Shown here: one piece after another, positions 27,742-36,820 of the stretch
Layout of the letters: every line of letters starts with the position of its first letter
Position numbering within the stretch: position 1 is the first letter of the stretch
Source of the DNA: Candidatus Brocadia sp.
Lineage (GTDB): Bacteria > Planctomycetota > Brocadiia > Brocadiales > Brocadiaceae
Length of the DNA: 64,000 bases
Assembly (NCBI GenBank): GCA_021646415.1
Contig: SOEU01000005.1
Coordinates: 62,001 to 126,000, forward strand
Direction: 5' to 3'
Position numbers and translations under genes: made by a program
Notes under the pieces: model-generated
Database searches by the model: none
What the model was told of the DNA's origin: nothing
Seen by the model: only the letters and a program-made list of their open reading frames with translations

Positions 27742-29120
27742 GGGTCTTCTCCCTATCGAGTGGGTAAAAATGAGAGGAAAAAGTCTCAGAACCCTTGATT
27801 TGAGAGAGTTTTACGCTTGTTTCTGCATCTAAAAATGTGATATAAAATTGCATGAGAAAAAAACGATCACTGTATGATGCATATCAGTTCTGTAGTTTTA
27901 AGCCACAGCATAAGGTATCAGGTGTTTTTGGTGATTCCAATGCCGTAGTAATAAAGCTCACCCGACAGGGAAAAAAACCGTCTGCGGTACCTGCGGCAGA
28001 GTACACCGAACCACCTATGACCGCAAAGATAGGCAAGTTCGTGATCTTTCCTGCGGCAACAGGCGTGTGTACCTCGAACTTGAGATTCGCCGTGTTTTCT
28101 GTCTTAGTTGCAACAAGGTGAAGCAAGAGAAGCTGGAGTTCCTTGCGGATAATCCTTTCTACACCAAGCGCTTTGCCTTCTATGTTGGCAAGCGATGCAA
28201 TACCCAGACGATTAAAGACGTTGCCGAGGAATTGCGCCTGGACTGGAAGACCGTCAAGGAACTCGAGAAGCAGTACCTGCGGGAGAAACTCCGCCGTGCC
28301 GGAAAACCAGGTCCAAAGGTAATCGGTATTGATGAAATTTCTATTCGTAAAGGTCACAGTTACCGCATCGTAGTGAGCGACCTTGAGAGGAAGCGAGCGA
28401 TTTGGTTTGGTGGCAAAGACCGTTCAGAAGAGAGCATGAATCTCTTCTATGACGGGCTGGGGCTGCACAAAACCAAGAAGATACGGCTTGCGGTTATGGA
28501 CATGTGGAAGGCCTTTGAAAATGCCACCCGTTGTCACGCACCACAGGCTGCCATCCTTTACGATAAATTTCATGTCATAAGGCATCTGAACGATGCCTTA
28601 GACAAAGTGAGAAAGAGCGAATATGCCAGACTGAGTGGCAAAGATCGTAAGTTCATTAAGGGTCAGAAATATACCCTCCTCTCTCATCGTGAGAACCTTA
28701 CGATAGACGGGAGAAAGGCATTAAAGACGCTTCTGACTGCCAACAAACGGCTGAACACAGCATATGTCCTCAAAGAGACATTTGGACAGTTATGGAGCTA
28801 TACGTCAGAGGCCTGGGCCAGAAAGTTTTTTGATAACTGGAAGGCCTCGTTAAAATGGCAACGGCTTAAGCCTTATGAGGAGTTTGCAGAACTGGTTGAA
28901 CGCCACTGGGATGGCATCGCCGCCTTCTGCAAACCCGAAAATAAGGTTTCGCTCGGATTTGTCGAAGGTCTGAACAATAAAATCAGAGTCATTCAACGCC
29001 GAGCTTATGGTCTACGAGACGAAGAATATCTCCGGCTCAAAATCTTGACCTGCATGCTGCCTGATAGTTAATTCGAAACAAAAATGGCTCATTTTTACCC
29101 ACTCGATAGGGAGAAGACCC
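27742..29120 (+). mobile_element. Complete ISL3-family insertion sequence
   Basis: The 1379-bp element is bounded by perfect 33-bp terminal inverted repeats starting GGGTCTTCTCCCTATCGAG (left 27742-27774, right 29088-29120). It is flanked by an 8-bp direct duplication AATAATTA (27734-27741 and 29121-29128). Target size, ends and transposase type all fit ISL3. It is inserted in an SDR gene. Confidence 0.95.
27852..29071 (+). CDS. ISL3 transposase, two frames joined by a -1 shift at an A7 run
   Basis: The first frame starts at 27852 (MRKKRSLYDAYQF) and reads VIKLTRQGKK up to seven As at 27971-27977. The -1 frame from there continues TVCGTCGRVHRTTYDRK...LSCGNRRVYLELEIRRV and stays open to 29071. 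The zinc-finger cysteines and a DDE domain (VIGIDEISIRKG; AVMDMWKAF; GFVEGLNNKIRVIQRRAYG) are then in one protein of about 405 residues, the normal ISL3 length. The A7 run is a classic slippage site, so shift-dependent production is possible; a simple one-base loss is the alternative. Without the shift only a 37-40 residue N-terminal piece or an internally started C-terminal part is made. Confidence 0.85.
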
Positions 29121-29878
29121 AATAATTATATTGTTGGGCTTGCAGGAAGGCGTACGCACTTACTTGATGAACTTAAGGACGGACTCCCTAACGATTCTTT
29201 TATCAAGCATATTGATGTAGCGAAGCCTGATGAAGCAATGAATCAACTGAACGACCTGATTTCTGAAATGAGAGATGTTGATCTTATTGTAATCAGTTCA
29301 GGTATCGGATTTATTAATAACGATTTGCATTGGTCCGATGAAAGAGAAACTATTGATATCAATGTCACTGGTTTTACTGCAATGGCAAATGTTGCTATGC
29401 ATCATTTTTTGTTAAAAGGTTCGGGTCATTTAGTAGGTATATCGTCAATAGCAACTCTAAGAGGTGATAGTAGTTCTCCAGCCTATAACGCATCAAAAAG
29501 CCTTTATTTCAAATTACATGGAGGACTACGAAAAAAAATATCACAAAAGGGCTTGCCAATTATTGTAACTGACATTCAGCCAGGTTTTGTGGATACAGCA
29601 CTTGCAAAAGGTGAAGGTCTTTTTTGGGTAGCTTCTCCACAGAAAACGGCACAACAAATTTATAATGCTATTGAAAGAAAAAAGAAACATGCCTATATCA
29701 CTAAAAGATGGAGACTTATTGGATGGTTAATGAAAACCATGCCTGAATTTATCCATAACAGAATCTAGTTTTTATAAGGATAGGTTAAGCAAAGCAAACC
29801 CATCATTACTTAAATCCCCTTTTCCAAAGGGAAACTCGATGGATTATGTTGATGCATTCCGCATTACCCAACCTTGAG

Positions 29879-30649
29879 TTAGTATTTATTCAGAAAAATA
29901 TCCGAGTACCATGCCTCAACCTTTCCGTGAGTGCGGTCGGCGTTGGTCTGAATCCCTACATAGATAATCCTGGGTGGTTCCTCTCTAAATTCCCTGATAT
30001 AGTCCTGGTAATGGTTCACCTTGTAACTGAGCCATTTCCCCGCATCTTTTTCACCACTCTGCATGACAATCATCCTTGCCTTGACCTCACAGGGATTTTC
30101 AAATCGTTCCCCCACAGGCACGTTATTTCCATAAACATAGATTAATATCCTGTACCAATATGGTATGGAAAGAACCGTCTTACCATAAACCACACACACA
30201 GCGGCAGGGTAATCGTCGCCACCGATTTCTTTTTCCCGGCTTTCCGGCAGGATGTTGGATATCTTCCAGTCCCAGCTCAAAAAGGGATATTCTTTCGGGT
30301 TTAAACCAGTCGGTTTAAAAAGGATAGAGCCGTTATCGCGGGCATTCACATACAGCATCTTTCGGCCTTCTATTTCCACTATTTTTGGCATAATCCTGTT
30401 CTTAATCTCCCTGCAAATACCTTTGTGGGTCTTCCAGCCCACAGGCTCGCCTTTAGCCAGTTCCTCCTTACTAAAGTCTGTAATGGGAAAAAAATCTTGT
30501 GAATACATTTTAGCAGAAAAGGCACAAGTACAGAAAAAAAAGATAGTCAAGTTGACCAAGGACAAACAACTTTGTCCGTGCCACCCTTTAACATTAAAAT
30601 TACTAAACATCAAGATTTTACTTCTTGTGAAAATCTTTTGAATAATCAA
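29879..30649 (-). CDS. DUF3047 protein, secreted
   Basis: The C-terminal ~205 residues match the DUF3047 pattern (GWKTHKGICREIKNRIMP...LSWDWKISNILPE...VGIQTNADRTHGKVEAWYSDI). The N-terminus is uncertain: the ATG at 30649 and the one at 30610 translate through a dispersed repeat (30545-30592). A hydrophobic signal-like stretch (LTIFFFCTCAFSA) begins inside that repeat. A later start, perhaps a TTG near 30575, is likely, making the true protein about 230 residues and periplasmic. The function of the family is unknown. Confidence 0.75.
   Translation of the reverse strand: MIIQKIFTRSKILMFSNFNVKGWHGQSCLSLVNLTIFFFCTCAFSAKMYSQDFFPITDFSKEELAKGEPVGWKTHKGICREIKNRIMPKIVEIEGRKMLYVNARDNGSILFKPTGLNPKEYPFLSWDWKISNILPESREKEIGGDDYPAAVCVVYGKTVLSIPYWYRILIYVYGNNVPVGERFENPCEVKARMIVMQSGEKDAGKWLSYKVNHYQDYIREFREEPPRIIYVGIQTNADRTHGKVEAWYSDIFLNKY
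30545..30592. repeat. Interspersed repeat, family A, short copy
   Basis: GTCAAGTTGACCAAGGACAAACAACTTTGTCCGTGCCACCC-like sequence shares the blocks GTCAAGTT, GGACAAA, TTTGTCC and CCACCC with 1863-1940 and 62961-63036. It lies across the 5' end of the DUF3047 gene, where it may have supplied part of the leader. Confidence 0.55.
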
Positions 30650-30776
30650 ATAAGCAACTACACCTCATTATTTTACTGTACACGAAACAGAGTTTCGTTA
30701 CATTGATGTTCCCAAACAGAGTTTGGGAACAAGCAAAGTAAAAACCTTGAAAGATGAAAAGGCTTGTTTTCGGATC

Positions 30777-32405
30777 TCAACTTTTATATGAAAGAAGCAT
30801 CGATTCCAATTCCTGTGCTGACTTCCCAAGTGACTCTCTTACCCGGTCAAGGAAACGGTAGCTTTCTTCAATCTTGTCTTTCAATATCAATTGGATGATA
30901 AGGATTTGGCCAATCTTTTCGATGATTTTGTCGGCGTTGGGTATGTTTAAGCTATAAATCTTTTCCTTGATTTCGAGTTTTTGATAGATCAGGTCTACAG
31001 AGGGAGTCAGGGTGCCGGTAAAGTCGTCAAACAAGGCATTTTCCTTCTTCAAGTTCAATTGGTTGGCTGCTGCGTCAATAACGGTAACGGTCATAGGTGA
31101 TGGCCCACAGAGATAAAACGCAATATTTAAATCAGGCGAGAGATATTTTCTCAGCAGTGGCCCGATAAACCCGACTTCACCCTTCCATTGATTGTCCGTC
31201 TCATCCACAAGCCCTTGTTCTTTGATAATCTGCTTGCCTTCCGGAGAAACGCAATGAAGACATTTTTTGTCCACATCATTCAGCTCGGCAGGATTATCGC
31301 CCCGAAATGCACCTGAAAGCACTGGCACAAATTTATAGTTGTGGTTCTTTCTTTGCCAGTTTAACCACTTAGGTAAATAAGCCATGGGAATATCCTGGAA
31401 TCGTCTTTCACCCAGGAAAAATATCGCCTTATCCTGCCTGCCTTCCTGAAACCATTGTTCCAAAAGTGCCATAATGGGCGCCAAACCTGCCCCGCCAGCC
31501 ACAAAGACGGCGGTATGCGGTTCCTCCTTCAGAGTAAAATGGCCATATGGTCCGGTAAAACGAATCTTTTCACCACGGAAAAAATTCCACAGGCTTTTCT
31601 CCAGGATATAGTTATGCACACAACTCGGCCCTATGCAGGGAGGGCCGCCCTTTTCTATGGACATGGTCGGATCAACAGGGGCCATTCGAACAATGAGTTT
31701 TAAAAGTTCCGGCTCTGTGGAAGCCAGAGAATATCCTCTGTACAGCGTGGTACCTGGCATATACGGAATGAATTCTTTTCCCACGTTCTTGCAGGCTTCC
31801 TTGATAAAGTCCCCATACTTTTTATAATGCTCTTCTACAAAATCTTCAGGAATTGCTAATTGGATATATTGTCCGGGTTTATATTGAATAGGTTTTGATG
31901 GTTTGAGCCACACCTCCATCTTATCGCTGGTAAGCGCCCTTTTCTTAATCACCCGGGCGGTGTATTTTTTCACATGCAAAGTATCTTTCGGAAGATACAG
32001 GTTAATATCCTTTTCGACCCTGACCTGGCAGGCCAGTCGCACATATCCATCACCTTCTCCCTGCTCTAAAAATTTCCTGGCTGCCTCTCTTGTACGCATG
32101 TCAAAATGGGGAGTTTCTACAGCCGTATAAGTCCCAACATCGGTGAGGAGTTTTACCTTACACTGGCCACAGGTAGCCATACCCCCACAGGCGGCAGGAA
32201 TGTTAAATCCCCTATTTTGAAGTAAAGAAAGAAGCCTTTCCCCCCCTTCGATATCTAACTCCTTCTTGTACTCGTCATCACTCAATACCGTAAGCTTGCG
32301 TTTTTCACCGCGCCCAAAGAATTGGTAGGCTATCTCGCTAAATATACTGAGCAGCAAAACCAACAATGCAAGTATACCTGCACCAAGTATAAGGGGGATG
32401 GTCAT
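30777..32405 (-). CDS. nqrF: NADH-oxidising subunit of an NQR-type complex (NqrF) with C-terminal extension
   Basis: This 542-residue protein has one N-terminal helix, a [2Fe-2S] ferredoxin domain (CGGMATCGQC ... RLACQV, residues ~72-128), an FAD domain (RGYSLAS) and an NADH domain (GGAGLAPIMALL; YLCGPSPMTVTVID). It passes electrons from NADH to the membrane subunits. About 70-80 residues follow the usual NqrF end (FDDF): a helical tail DLIYQKLEIKEKI...SYRFLDRVRESLGKSAQELESM. The gene is last in the operon nqrA-B-C-DE-F. The tail is absent in standard NqrF and may dock a partner. Confidence 0.92.
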   Translation of the reverse strand: MTIPLILGAGILALLVLLLSIFSEIAYQFFGRGEKRKLTVLSDDEYKKELDIEGGERLLSLLQNRGFNIPAACGGMATCGQCKVKLLTDVGTYTAVETPHFDMRTREAARKFLEQGEGDGYVRLACQVRVEKDINLYLPKDTLHVKKYTARVIKKRALTSDKMEVWLKPSKPIQYKPGQYIQLAIPEDFVEEHYKKYGDFIKEACKNVGKEFIPYMPGTTLYRGYSLASTEPELLKLIVRMAPVDPTMSIEKGGPPCIGPSCVHNYILEKSLWNFFRGEKIRFTGPYGHFTLKEEPHTAVFVAGGAGLAPIMALLEQWFQEGRQDKAIFFLGERRFQDIPMAYLPKWLNWQRKNHNYKFVPVLSGAFRGDNPAELNDVDKKCLHCVSPEGKQIIKEQGLVDETDNQWKGEVGFIGPLLRKYLSPDLNIAFYLCGPSPMTVTVIDAAANQLNLKKENALFDDFTGTLTPSVDLIYQKLEIKEKIYSLNIPNADKIIEKIGQILIIQLILKDKIEESYRFLDRVRESLGKSAQELESMLLSYKS

Positions 32406-32420
32406 TGTTTCACTCCAAGC

Positions 32421-33836
32421 TTAAAATATATGAATCATACCAATACCAGTAAAGATGGCAGCCATTATACCCAAAAGCAAAATAGCAATGGTATCTTCAT
32501 CCCATGCCGTAGTTGGAACGAAGAGACGCTGACGTCTCAACAAGGCAAGCCACACAACGACCATCATCCAGTGAAGTCCGTATCCAAGCGCCGTCACGGT
32601 TGTGACCAGAAACTTTGCCCCTGTAGGAATCGTAAACGTGGCGCTGGCAAGGACAATACAGTTGACCGTGATGAGTTCCAGGAACTGACCCATCTGTTCG
32701 TATACATTCTTTGCAAATTTCCTTAATAGCACACTCAAAATTTGCACGAACACGGCAATAGTAACGATGAAGACCGTCAGATAGAAAATAGTTTCTAACC
32801 GGATAGGGAGAGGCGAATATGTGGACAGGAAATCACTGCACCTGACCAGGATTTGATGATATACCAACCAGTTTAATGCCGTGGATAATGTTATTACAAT
32901 AATCACAGCGACTCCCATCTTCCATGCCGCATCAATTTGGCGTGATTTGTTTAGCAAGGGGCATATCCCTAACAGTTTACTGAGCACAATCCCATCAAAG
33001 AAAAGGGCATTGAGCAGGACAGGGAAAAGAATGAGGAAATGCTGATGAAGAGTCGGGATTGTTTGCATATGAATAATAAGGCTAACAAACAGACAAGCAC
33101 CCAACCCTATTGCAATCAAAGATACCCTGGAAATTCCCCGCTTCGGACGGGATGTGACAATGGGAACTCCTCCGTTTGTAGCAGCGGCACATTCACAAGA
33201 AGAAACCTCCTGATATACAATCCCCGCCCTGAGAAGAAAAGGGCGTAACAAGAGCCTGAAGGCGGCAAGCGCAAAGAATCCCCCCACCGGTGTAACCATG
33301 AGAACAACCCTCGGGAATGTTTCCGAAAGCACGGGAAAGCCCATAACAGTTCCAAAACCCAGAGGTTCCCGCAAAAATGCAAGCAGGATCAAAGCCATGG
33401 AATATCCAAGGCAGGCCTTCAATATCTTCTTTTGCGCCTCCCAAAAGTCAACGGTCAACCCCTCGGAGATAACGGCAAGCACGATGCAATTCGTCGTAAT
33501 AAGGTCGATGTATGCCTTTATATTGGCCGTAATCTCAGGAACAAATGCCTGTGCAAAAAATCCAAAGATGGCCACAAAGACAGATACAATAATCATCAAA
33601 AGGGAAATCTTATGATGCGTCCCGGCTGTAGATATAAGCCGCTTGAAGGGGTAGACCATGCAAAAGCTGCCAGCCGTTACCAGTGTTACACCGATTCCCA
33701 TGGTCAGGGAATTTTCCAGTTTATTCGTTACCGCAAGGGAAGAGCAGAACCCAAGTCCGGCACCGGCCGTTAAGATAAGGTTATCCCTCATGAAATATTT
33801 AGAAATTTTTCGTATGTTTCGCTTTAGCCCTACCAT
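32421..33836 (-). CDS. Fused NqrD-NqrE (RnfE/RnfA-type) membrane subunit
   Basis: This is a 471-residue protein instead of two ~200-residue subunits. Residues ~15-205 look like NqrD (AGLGFCSSLAVTNKLENSL; DLITTNCIVLAV). A polar linker with two close Cys follows (SSCECAAATNGG, about residues 210-225). Residues ~240-471 look like NqrE (LLGICPLLNKSRQIDAAWKMG; ELITVNCIVLASATF). The four cysteines that bind the intramembrane iron-sulfur site in Vibrio NqrD/E have equivalents (GFCSS, TNCIV, GICPL, VNCIV). The frame is open throughout. It overlaps nqrC by a few bases. Confidence 0.88.
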   Translation of the reverse strand: MVGLKRNIRKISKYFMRDNLILTAGAGLGFCSSLAVTNKLENSLTMGIGVTLVTAGSFCMVYPFKRLISTAGTHHKISLLMIIVSVFVAIFGFFAQAFVPEITANIKAYIDLITTNCIVLAVISEGLTVDFWEAQKKILKACLGYSMALILLAFLREPLGFGTVMGFPVLSETFPRVVLMVTPVGGFFALAAFRLLLRPFLLRAGIVYQEVSSCECAAATNGGVPIVTSRPKRGISRVSLIAIGLGACLFVSLIIHMQTIPTLHQHFLILFPVLLNALFFDGIVLSKLLGICPLLNKSRQIDAAWKMGVAVIIVITLSTALNWLVYHQILVRCSDFLSTYSPLPIRLETIFYLTVFIVTIAVFVQILSVLLRKFAKNVYEQMGQFLELITVNCIVLASATFTIPTGAKFLVTTVTALGYGLHWMMVVVWLALLRRQRLFVPTTAWDEDTIAILLLGIMAAIFTGIGMIHIF

Positions 33837-34549
33837 TTAATATCCCCTTGCCCTTCCCAAAATTCTTTCATGGCATCATTCAGAAAAGACTCGATTCCTT
33901 TGCTTGTATTCGTGGCGCCTGTAATCGCATCCACCTCATTGATACCTCCAGCCTTCCTTTCCTTGACCACCAGTATCTTAGGTCTCAACTTCTTCCCAAT
34001 AAATTGTCTCTTAAACTGATCCTCGGTAATCCTGCCTCCCAAACCTGGTGTTTCACTATGGTCCAGCACCTCAATACCTTTCAGTGTTTCCAGATCAGGC
34101 TCAACACAGATAAAAAGAGACATACTACTCGATTTGTTGTAACCGTAACCCATCTTGGATTCAACAAATCCAATACCCTGCAGTTTCCCGTCTTTTACAT
34201 ATTTGAATATCCTTTTCCCACCCTTTGGTCTTTCTCCGACCGTTTGCGTGTCGGTCGGTTGAACATCCCAGGATACCGCTGTTGGTTCTTCGACGGTTAT
34301 GTTTTTCTCAAAAACCTCCTTGATATCCTTTTTGTCGTATCTCTTAAAATGAAAACCTAATATTCTATTTTCCTTAACACGGTAAGGTATATTAAAAATA
34401 TCCAATACGGCACGCTTCTCCTTCACATCGTAGTATTCTGCAATTTTGGGAGACGTGTAAAAATATACCATCAGAAGCCCCGCGCAGGGCAAAAAGGTAA
34501 TCAGGAGGATCGAAACAACCCGAAGTATAATTTTTTTAAGTTCTTCCAT
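33830..34549 (-). CDS. nqrC: FMN-binding subunit NqrC (RnfG-like)
   Basis: The 239-residue protein has an N-terminal helix (VVSILLITFLPCAGLLMVYFY), then a periplasmic FMN_bind domain. The flavinylation motif D-A-I-T-G-A-T-N-T (SGAT type; Thr near residue 211) lies close to the C-terminus. A covalent FMN on that threonine passes electrons in NQR and RNF complexes. The stop overlaps the start of the fused nqrDE gene. A 130-base gap separates it from nqrB upstream. Confidence 0.93.
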   Translation of the reverse strand: MEELKKIILRVVSILLITFLPCAGLLMVYFYTSPKIAEYYDVKEKRAVLDIFNIPYRVKENRILGFHFKRYDKKDIKEVFEKNITVEEPTAVSWDVQPTDTQTVGERPKGGKRIFKYVKDGKLQGIGFVESKMGYGYNKSSSMSLFICVEPDLETLKGIEVLDHSETPGLGGRITEDQFKRQFIGKKLRPKILVVKERKAGGINEVDAITGATNTSKGIESFLNDAMKEFWEGQGDIKW

Positions 34550-34679
34550 GTATTTTTAAGAAACCGCACATTTCAGAGATGAAACAGATTTTTCGGTTAT
34601 TCGTCATGGCACCGTTTGATATACATTTTATGTCGTTTTATGCCGTTTGGGTTAAACTGACCAAGCTTTGGCGTTATTC

Positions 34680-35783
34680 TCATACACGATACCGTATTTT
34701 CACCATGAATGATTGAATCGGTATGGCCAGGAGGTTCATGAGCAAGATGGAATACATTACCCCTTCAGGCAATGTGGTAAAATCCCTTATCAGCACGGTA
34801 ACAAATCCACACCCGGCGCCAAATATCCACTTTGCAGTCTGATTGTATGTTGCCGTTATGGGGTCGGTGGCCATAAAAAATGCCCCGAGGATCAATCCAC
34901 CGCTCAGAAGCTGAAAGAGTGGCGGGGCAACCGACTTACCCAAAATAAATGAGAAGAATACCGAAAAGACAAGTACACTGCCCAGATAAGACACAGGTAT
35001 CCGCCAGTTTGCAACCCTCATTTTGATTAACCACAAACCAGATAGTATCAACACCAACCGGCATGTTTCACCCAAAGAACCGCTTGCCGTACCCAGTAAC
35101 AGTGAAAGATACGATGCAACTTCTCCATTGGCCTTGAATGCCGTCAAAGGAGTGGCATGGGTAACGGCATCCAGCCCGTAGCGAAAGGTATGGAGGTCTG
35201 GCATACCAACAAAGGGCGTTTGATAACCGGTAACCAAAAGTGCGGGAAAACAAATGGTTAAAAACAAACGGCTGAAAAGGGCTGGATTTACAAGATTATT
35301 CCCCACTCCACCCATGATATTTCTAAAAATAATGGCCAGCGCCGCCCCCAAACCTACCAACCAGAGTGGCGCCTGCGGGGGCAAAATGGCCGGGATGAAC
35401 AGGCAAGAAACAAATCCACCCTCGCTGATATGTTCCTCCCGGGCAACAATAGCCCAGATCACATCCACAACAAATATACCAACAACAAATGAAACGAGCA
35501 GTTTGGTTGCCACGCACTGCCAGCCATAAAAATACATGGCCGGTAATACCCATCCGGCTACCAATGCCACCAGCACCGCACCCATAAACCGTTTCACATC
35601 GTAATTGTTCCGGATAAAGGGTTGCGTATGCGTCGTTTCCTTAGAACTTCGGAGAAGGCCGTCAAACGCTCCAAAAATGGCGCCAAAGAGAAAATTTACT
35701 TTAGGATGGGTATGAATAAAAGATTCCACATTGTCAAGACCCTTATCGAGAATGGGTTCTATCGGTTTGAGTAATTTTTTCAT
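34680..35783 (-). CDS. nqrB: Membrane FMN subunit NqrB (RnfD family)
   Basis: A 367-residue protein with about nine to ten helices and an N-terminal cytoplasmic part (SFIHTHPKVNFLFGAIFGAFDG). The covalent FMN site is seen as DAVTHATPLTAFK (Thr near residue 212). NPALFSRLFL and MATDPITATYNQTAKWIFG are typical of the NqrB/RnfD family. Its start overlaps the stop of the A-subunit gene by ATGA. It is the main membrane redox subunit coupled to Na+ movement in NQR. Confidence 0.93.
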   Translation of the reverse strand: MKKLLKPIEPILDKGLDNVESFIHTHPKVNFLFGAIFGAFDGLLRSSKETTHTQPFIRNNYDVKRFMGAVLVALVAGWVLPAMYFYGWQCVATKLLVSFVVGIFVVDVIWAIVAREEHISEGGFVSCLFIPAILPPQAPLWLVGLGAALAIIFRNIMGGVGNNLVNPALFSRLFLTICFPALLVTGYQTPFVGMPDLHTFRYGLDAVTHATPLTAFKANGEVASYLSLLLGTASGSLGETCRLVLILSGLWLIKMRVANWRIPVSYLGSVLVFSVFFSFILGKSVAPPLFQLLSGGLILGAFFMATDPITATYNQTAKWIFGAGCGFVTVLIRDFTTLPEGVMYSILLMNLLAIPIQSFMVKIRYRV

Positions 35784-36820
35784 TTTTGTTTATCCAGCGC
35801 CTTGCATTCTTTAATGATTTGTAAGAGTTCTAACTTCGACGGACAGATAAAGCTGCACAAGCCGCATTCGATACATTTTCCCAGATTATAAAGGCGCGCC
35901 TTATGCTTTTCTCCTCTCATATAACTGTGATAATAAAGTGCGGGCTCTAAATCTACCGGACAAATACCGTCACAAAAATTACAGTAGACGCATCGCCGTA
36001 ATTCACCAAGCAAGTTTGTGGTCAATACTAATTCATCCGACTTGATCATGGGAAACATTACTTTCCGATTTATCTCCTCTAAGACCACAATATGATTGAC
36101 AGACCAGTCTATTTTCTGCGACAAGTCGGTTATTTCTTGACCACGTAAGGGACCGTTGATAAACACACGATACTTGCTCATAGCTTTTACTCTGTCCTTC
36201 ATGATCTTTTCAAGAGATGTCCCCAGTTGCACATTGATAATCTCGTTCTCCTTTAAACACGTACCAGAAACAACTATAAAGCGCGAATTCACGTTCCTTC
36301 TCTGAATACAACTTTCATAAATAGCCAAAACTGTTTGGGCATCCAGTATCAATACGCCGAGCGATTTCGTATCCTGACCAAAATGAACATCCATACCCAG
36401 AATGGACTTCATCAATAAGACCGGGTCGTCTTGAGGATATTTCGCATACAATGGAAAGACCTGTATCCAATCTTCATTGGATGCAAAACTCTTTATATCT
36501 TCAACAACTCTGTCTTCTTTTTCATTTATGGCTAGAGAAAACCTTGCATCCGGGAAATAACTCGTTTTTATTTCTTTTAACATGTTGAGGAACGCGGGAG
36601 TTTTATGTTTCAGGATTACCCAGTTGGGTAATGCCCATGGTTCGGTGGGACAGAGATTTACAATAATATGCGCTACCTTTTGGTCAGGGACACGGAATTG
36701 AAATGTCTCAGGTATGCCGTCAGAGGAAATCTCATCTATAATATTGCAAAATTTTAGCGGATAAACATCCAGGAGATTTAAACCACCCTTAAAGCCCGTA
36801 TTTTCTTTTTTTACGAACAC
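35780..36820 (-). CDS. NqrA/RnfC-like subunit with two [4Fe-4S] ferredoxin motifs
   Basis: The 346-residue protein begins with an NqrA/RnfC-type region (FKGGLNLLDVYPLKFCNII...; FRVPDQKVAHIIVNLC) and carries an RnfC/Nqr core (FINGPLRGQEITDL). The C-terminus has two ferredoxin motifs, CVYCNFCDGICPVDL (from about residue 279) and CIECGLCSFICPSKL (from about residue 319). Canonical NqrA has no such clusters; RnfC does. The other subunits here are NqrB, NqrC, NqrD/E and NqrF in type, and no RnfB is present, so this A subunit mixes both plans. It is the first gene of the operon. Confidence 0.85.
   Translation of the reverse strand: MFVKKENTGFKGGLNLLDVYPLKFCNIIDEISSDGIPETFQFRVPDQKVAHIIVNLCPTEPWALPNWVILKHKTPAFLNMLKEIKTSYFPDARFSLAINEKEDRVVEDIKSFASNEDWIQVFPLYAKYPQDDPVLLMKSILGMDVHFGQDTKSLGVLILDAQTVLAIYESCIQRRNVNSRFIVVSGTCLKENEIINVQLGTSLEKIMKDRVKAMSKYRVFINGPLRGQEITDLSQKIDWSVNHIVVLEEINRKVMFPMIKSDELVLTTNLLGELRRCVYCNFCDGICPVDLEPALYYHSYMRGEKHKARLYNLGKCIECGLCSFICPSKLELLQIIKECKALDKQK

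Larger units (their letters stand above)
27662..29768 (+). pseudogene. Short-chain dehydrogenase gene interrupted by an ISL3 element
   Basis: The N-terminal part (27662-27741) encodes MAKKAIIIGATSGIGKELAK with the Rossmann glycine motif. The rest resumes after the insertion at 29129. There it carries ISSGIGF in place of NNAG, the catalytic Ser region GISSIAT, YNASK (Tyr and Lys), and a C-terminal substrate part. Removing the IS and one copy of the 8-bp duplication restores a continuous frame across ...VSQNN-YIVGLAGR..., so the gene was intact before a recent insertion. The downstream piece has its own in-frame ATG at 29238 but would lack the cofactor site. Confidence 0.9.
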
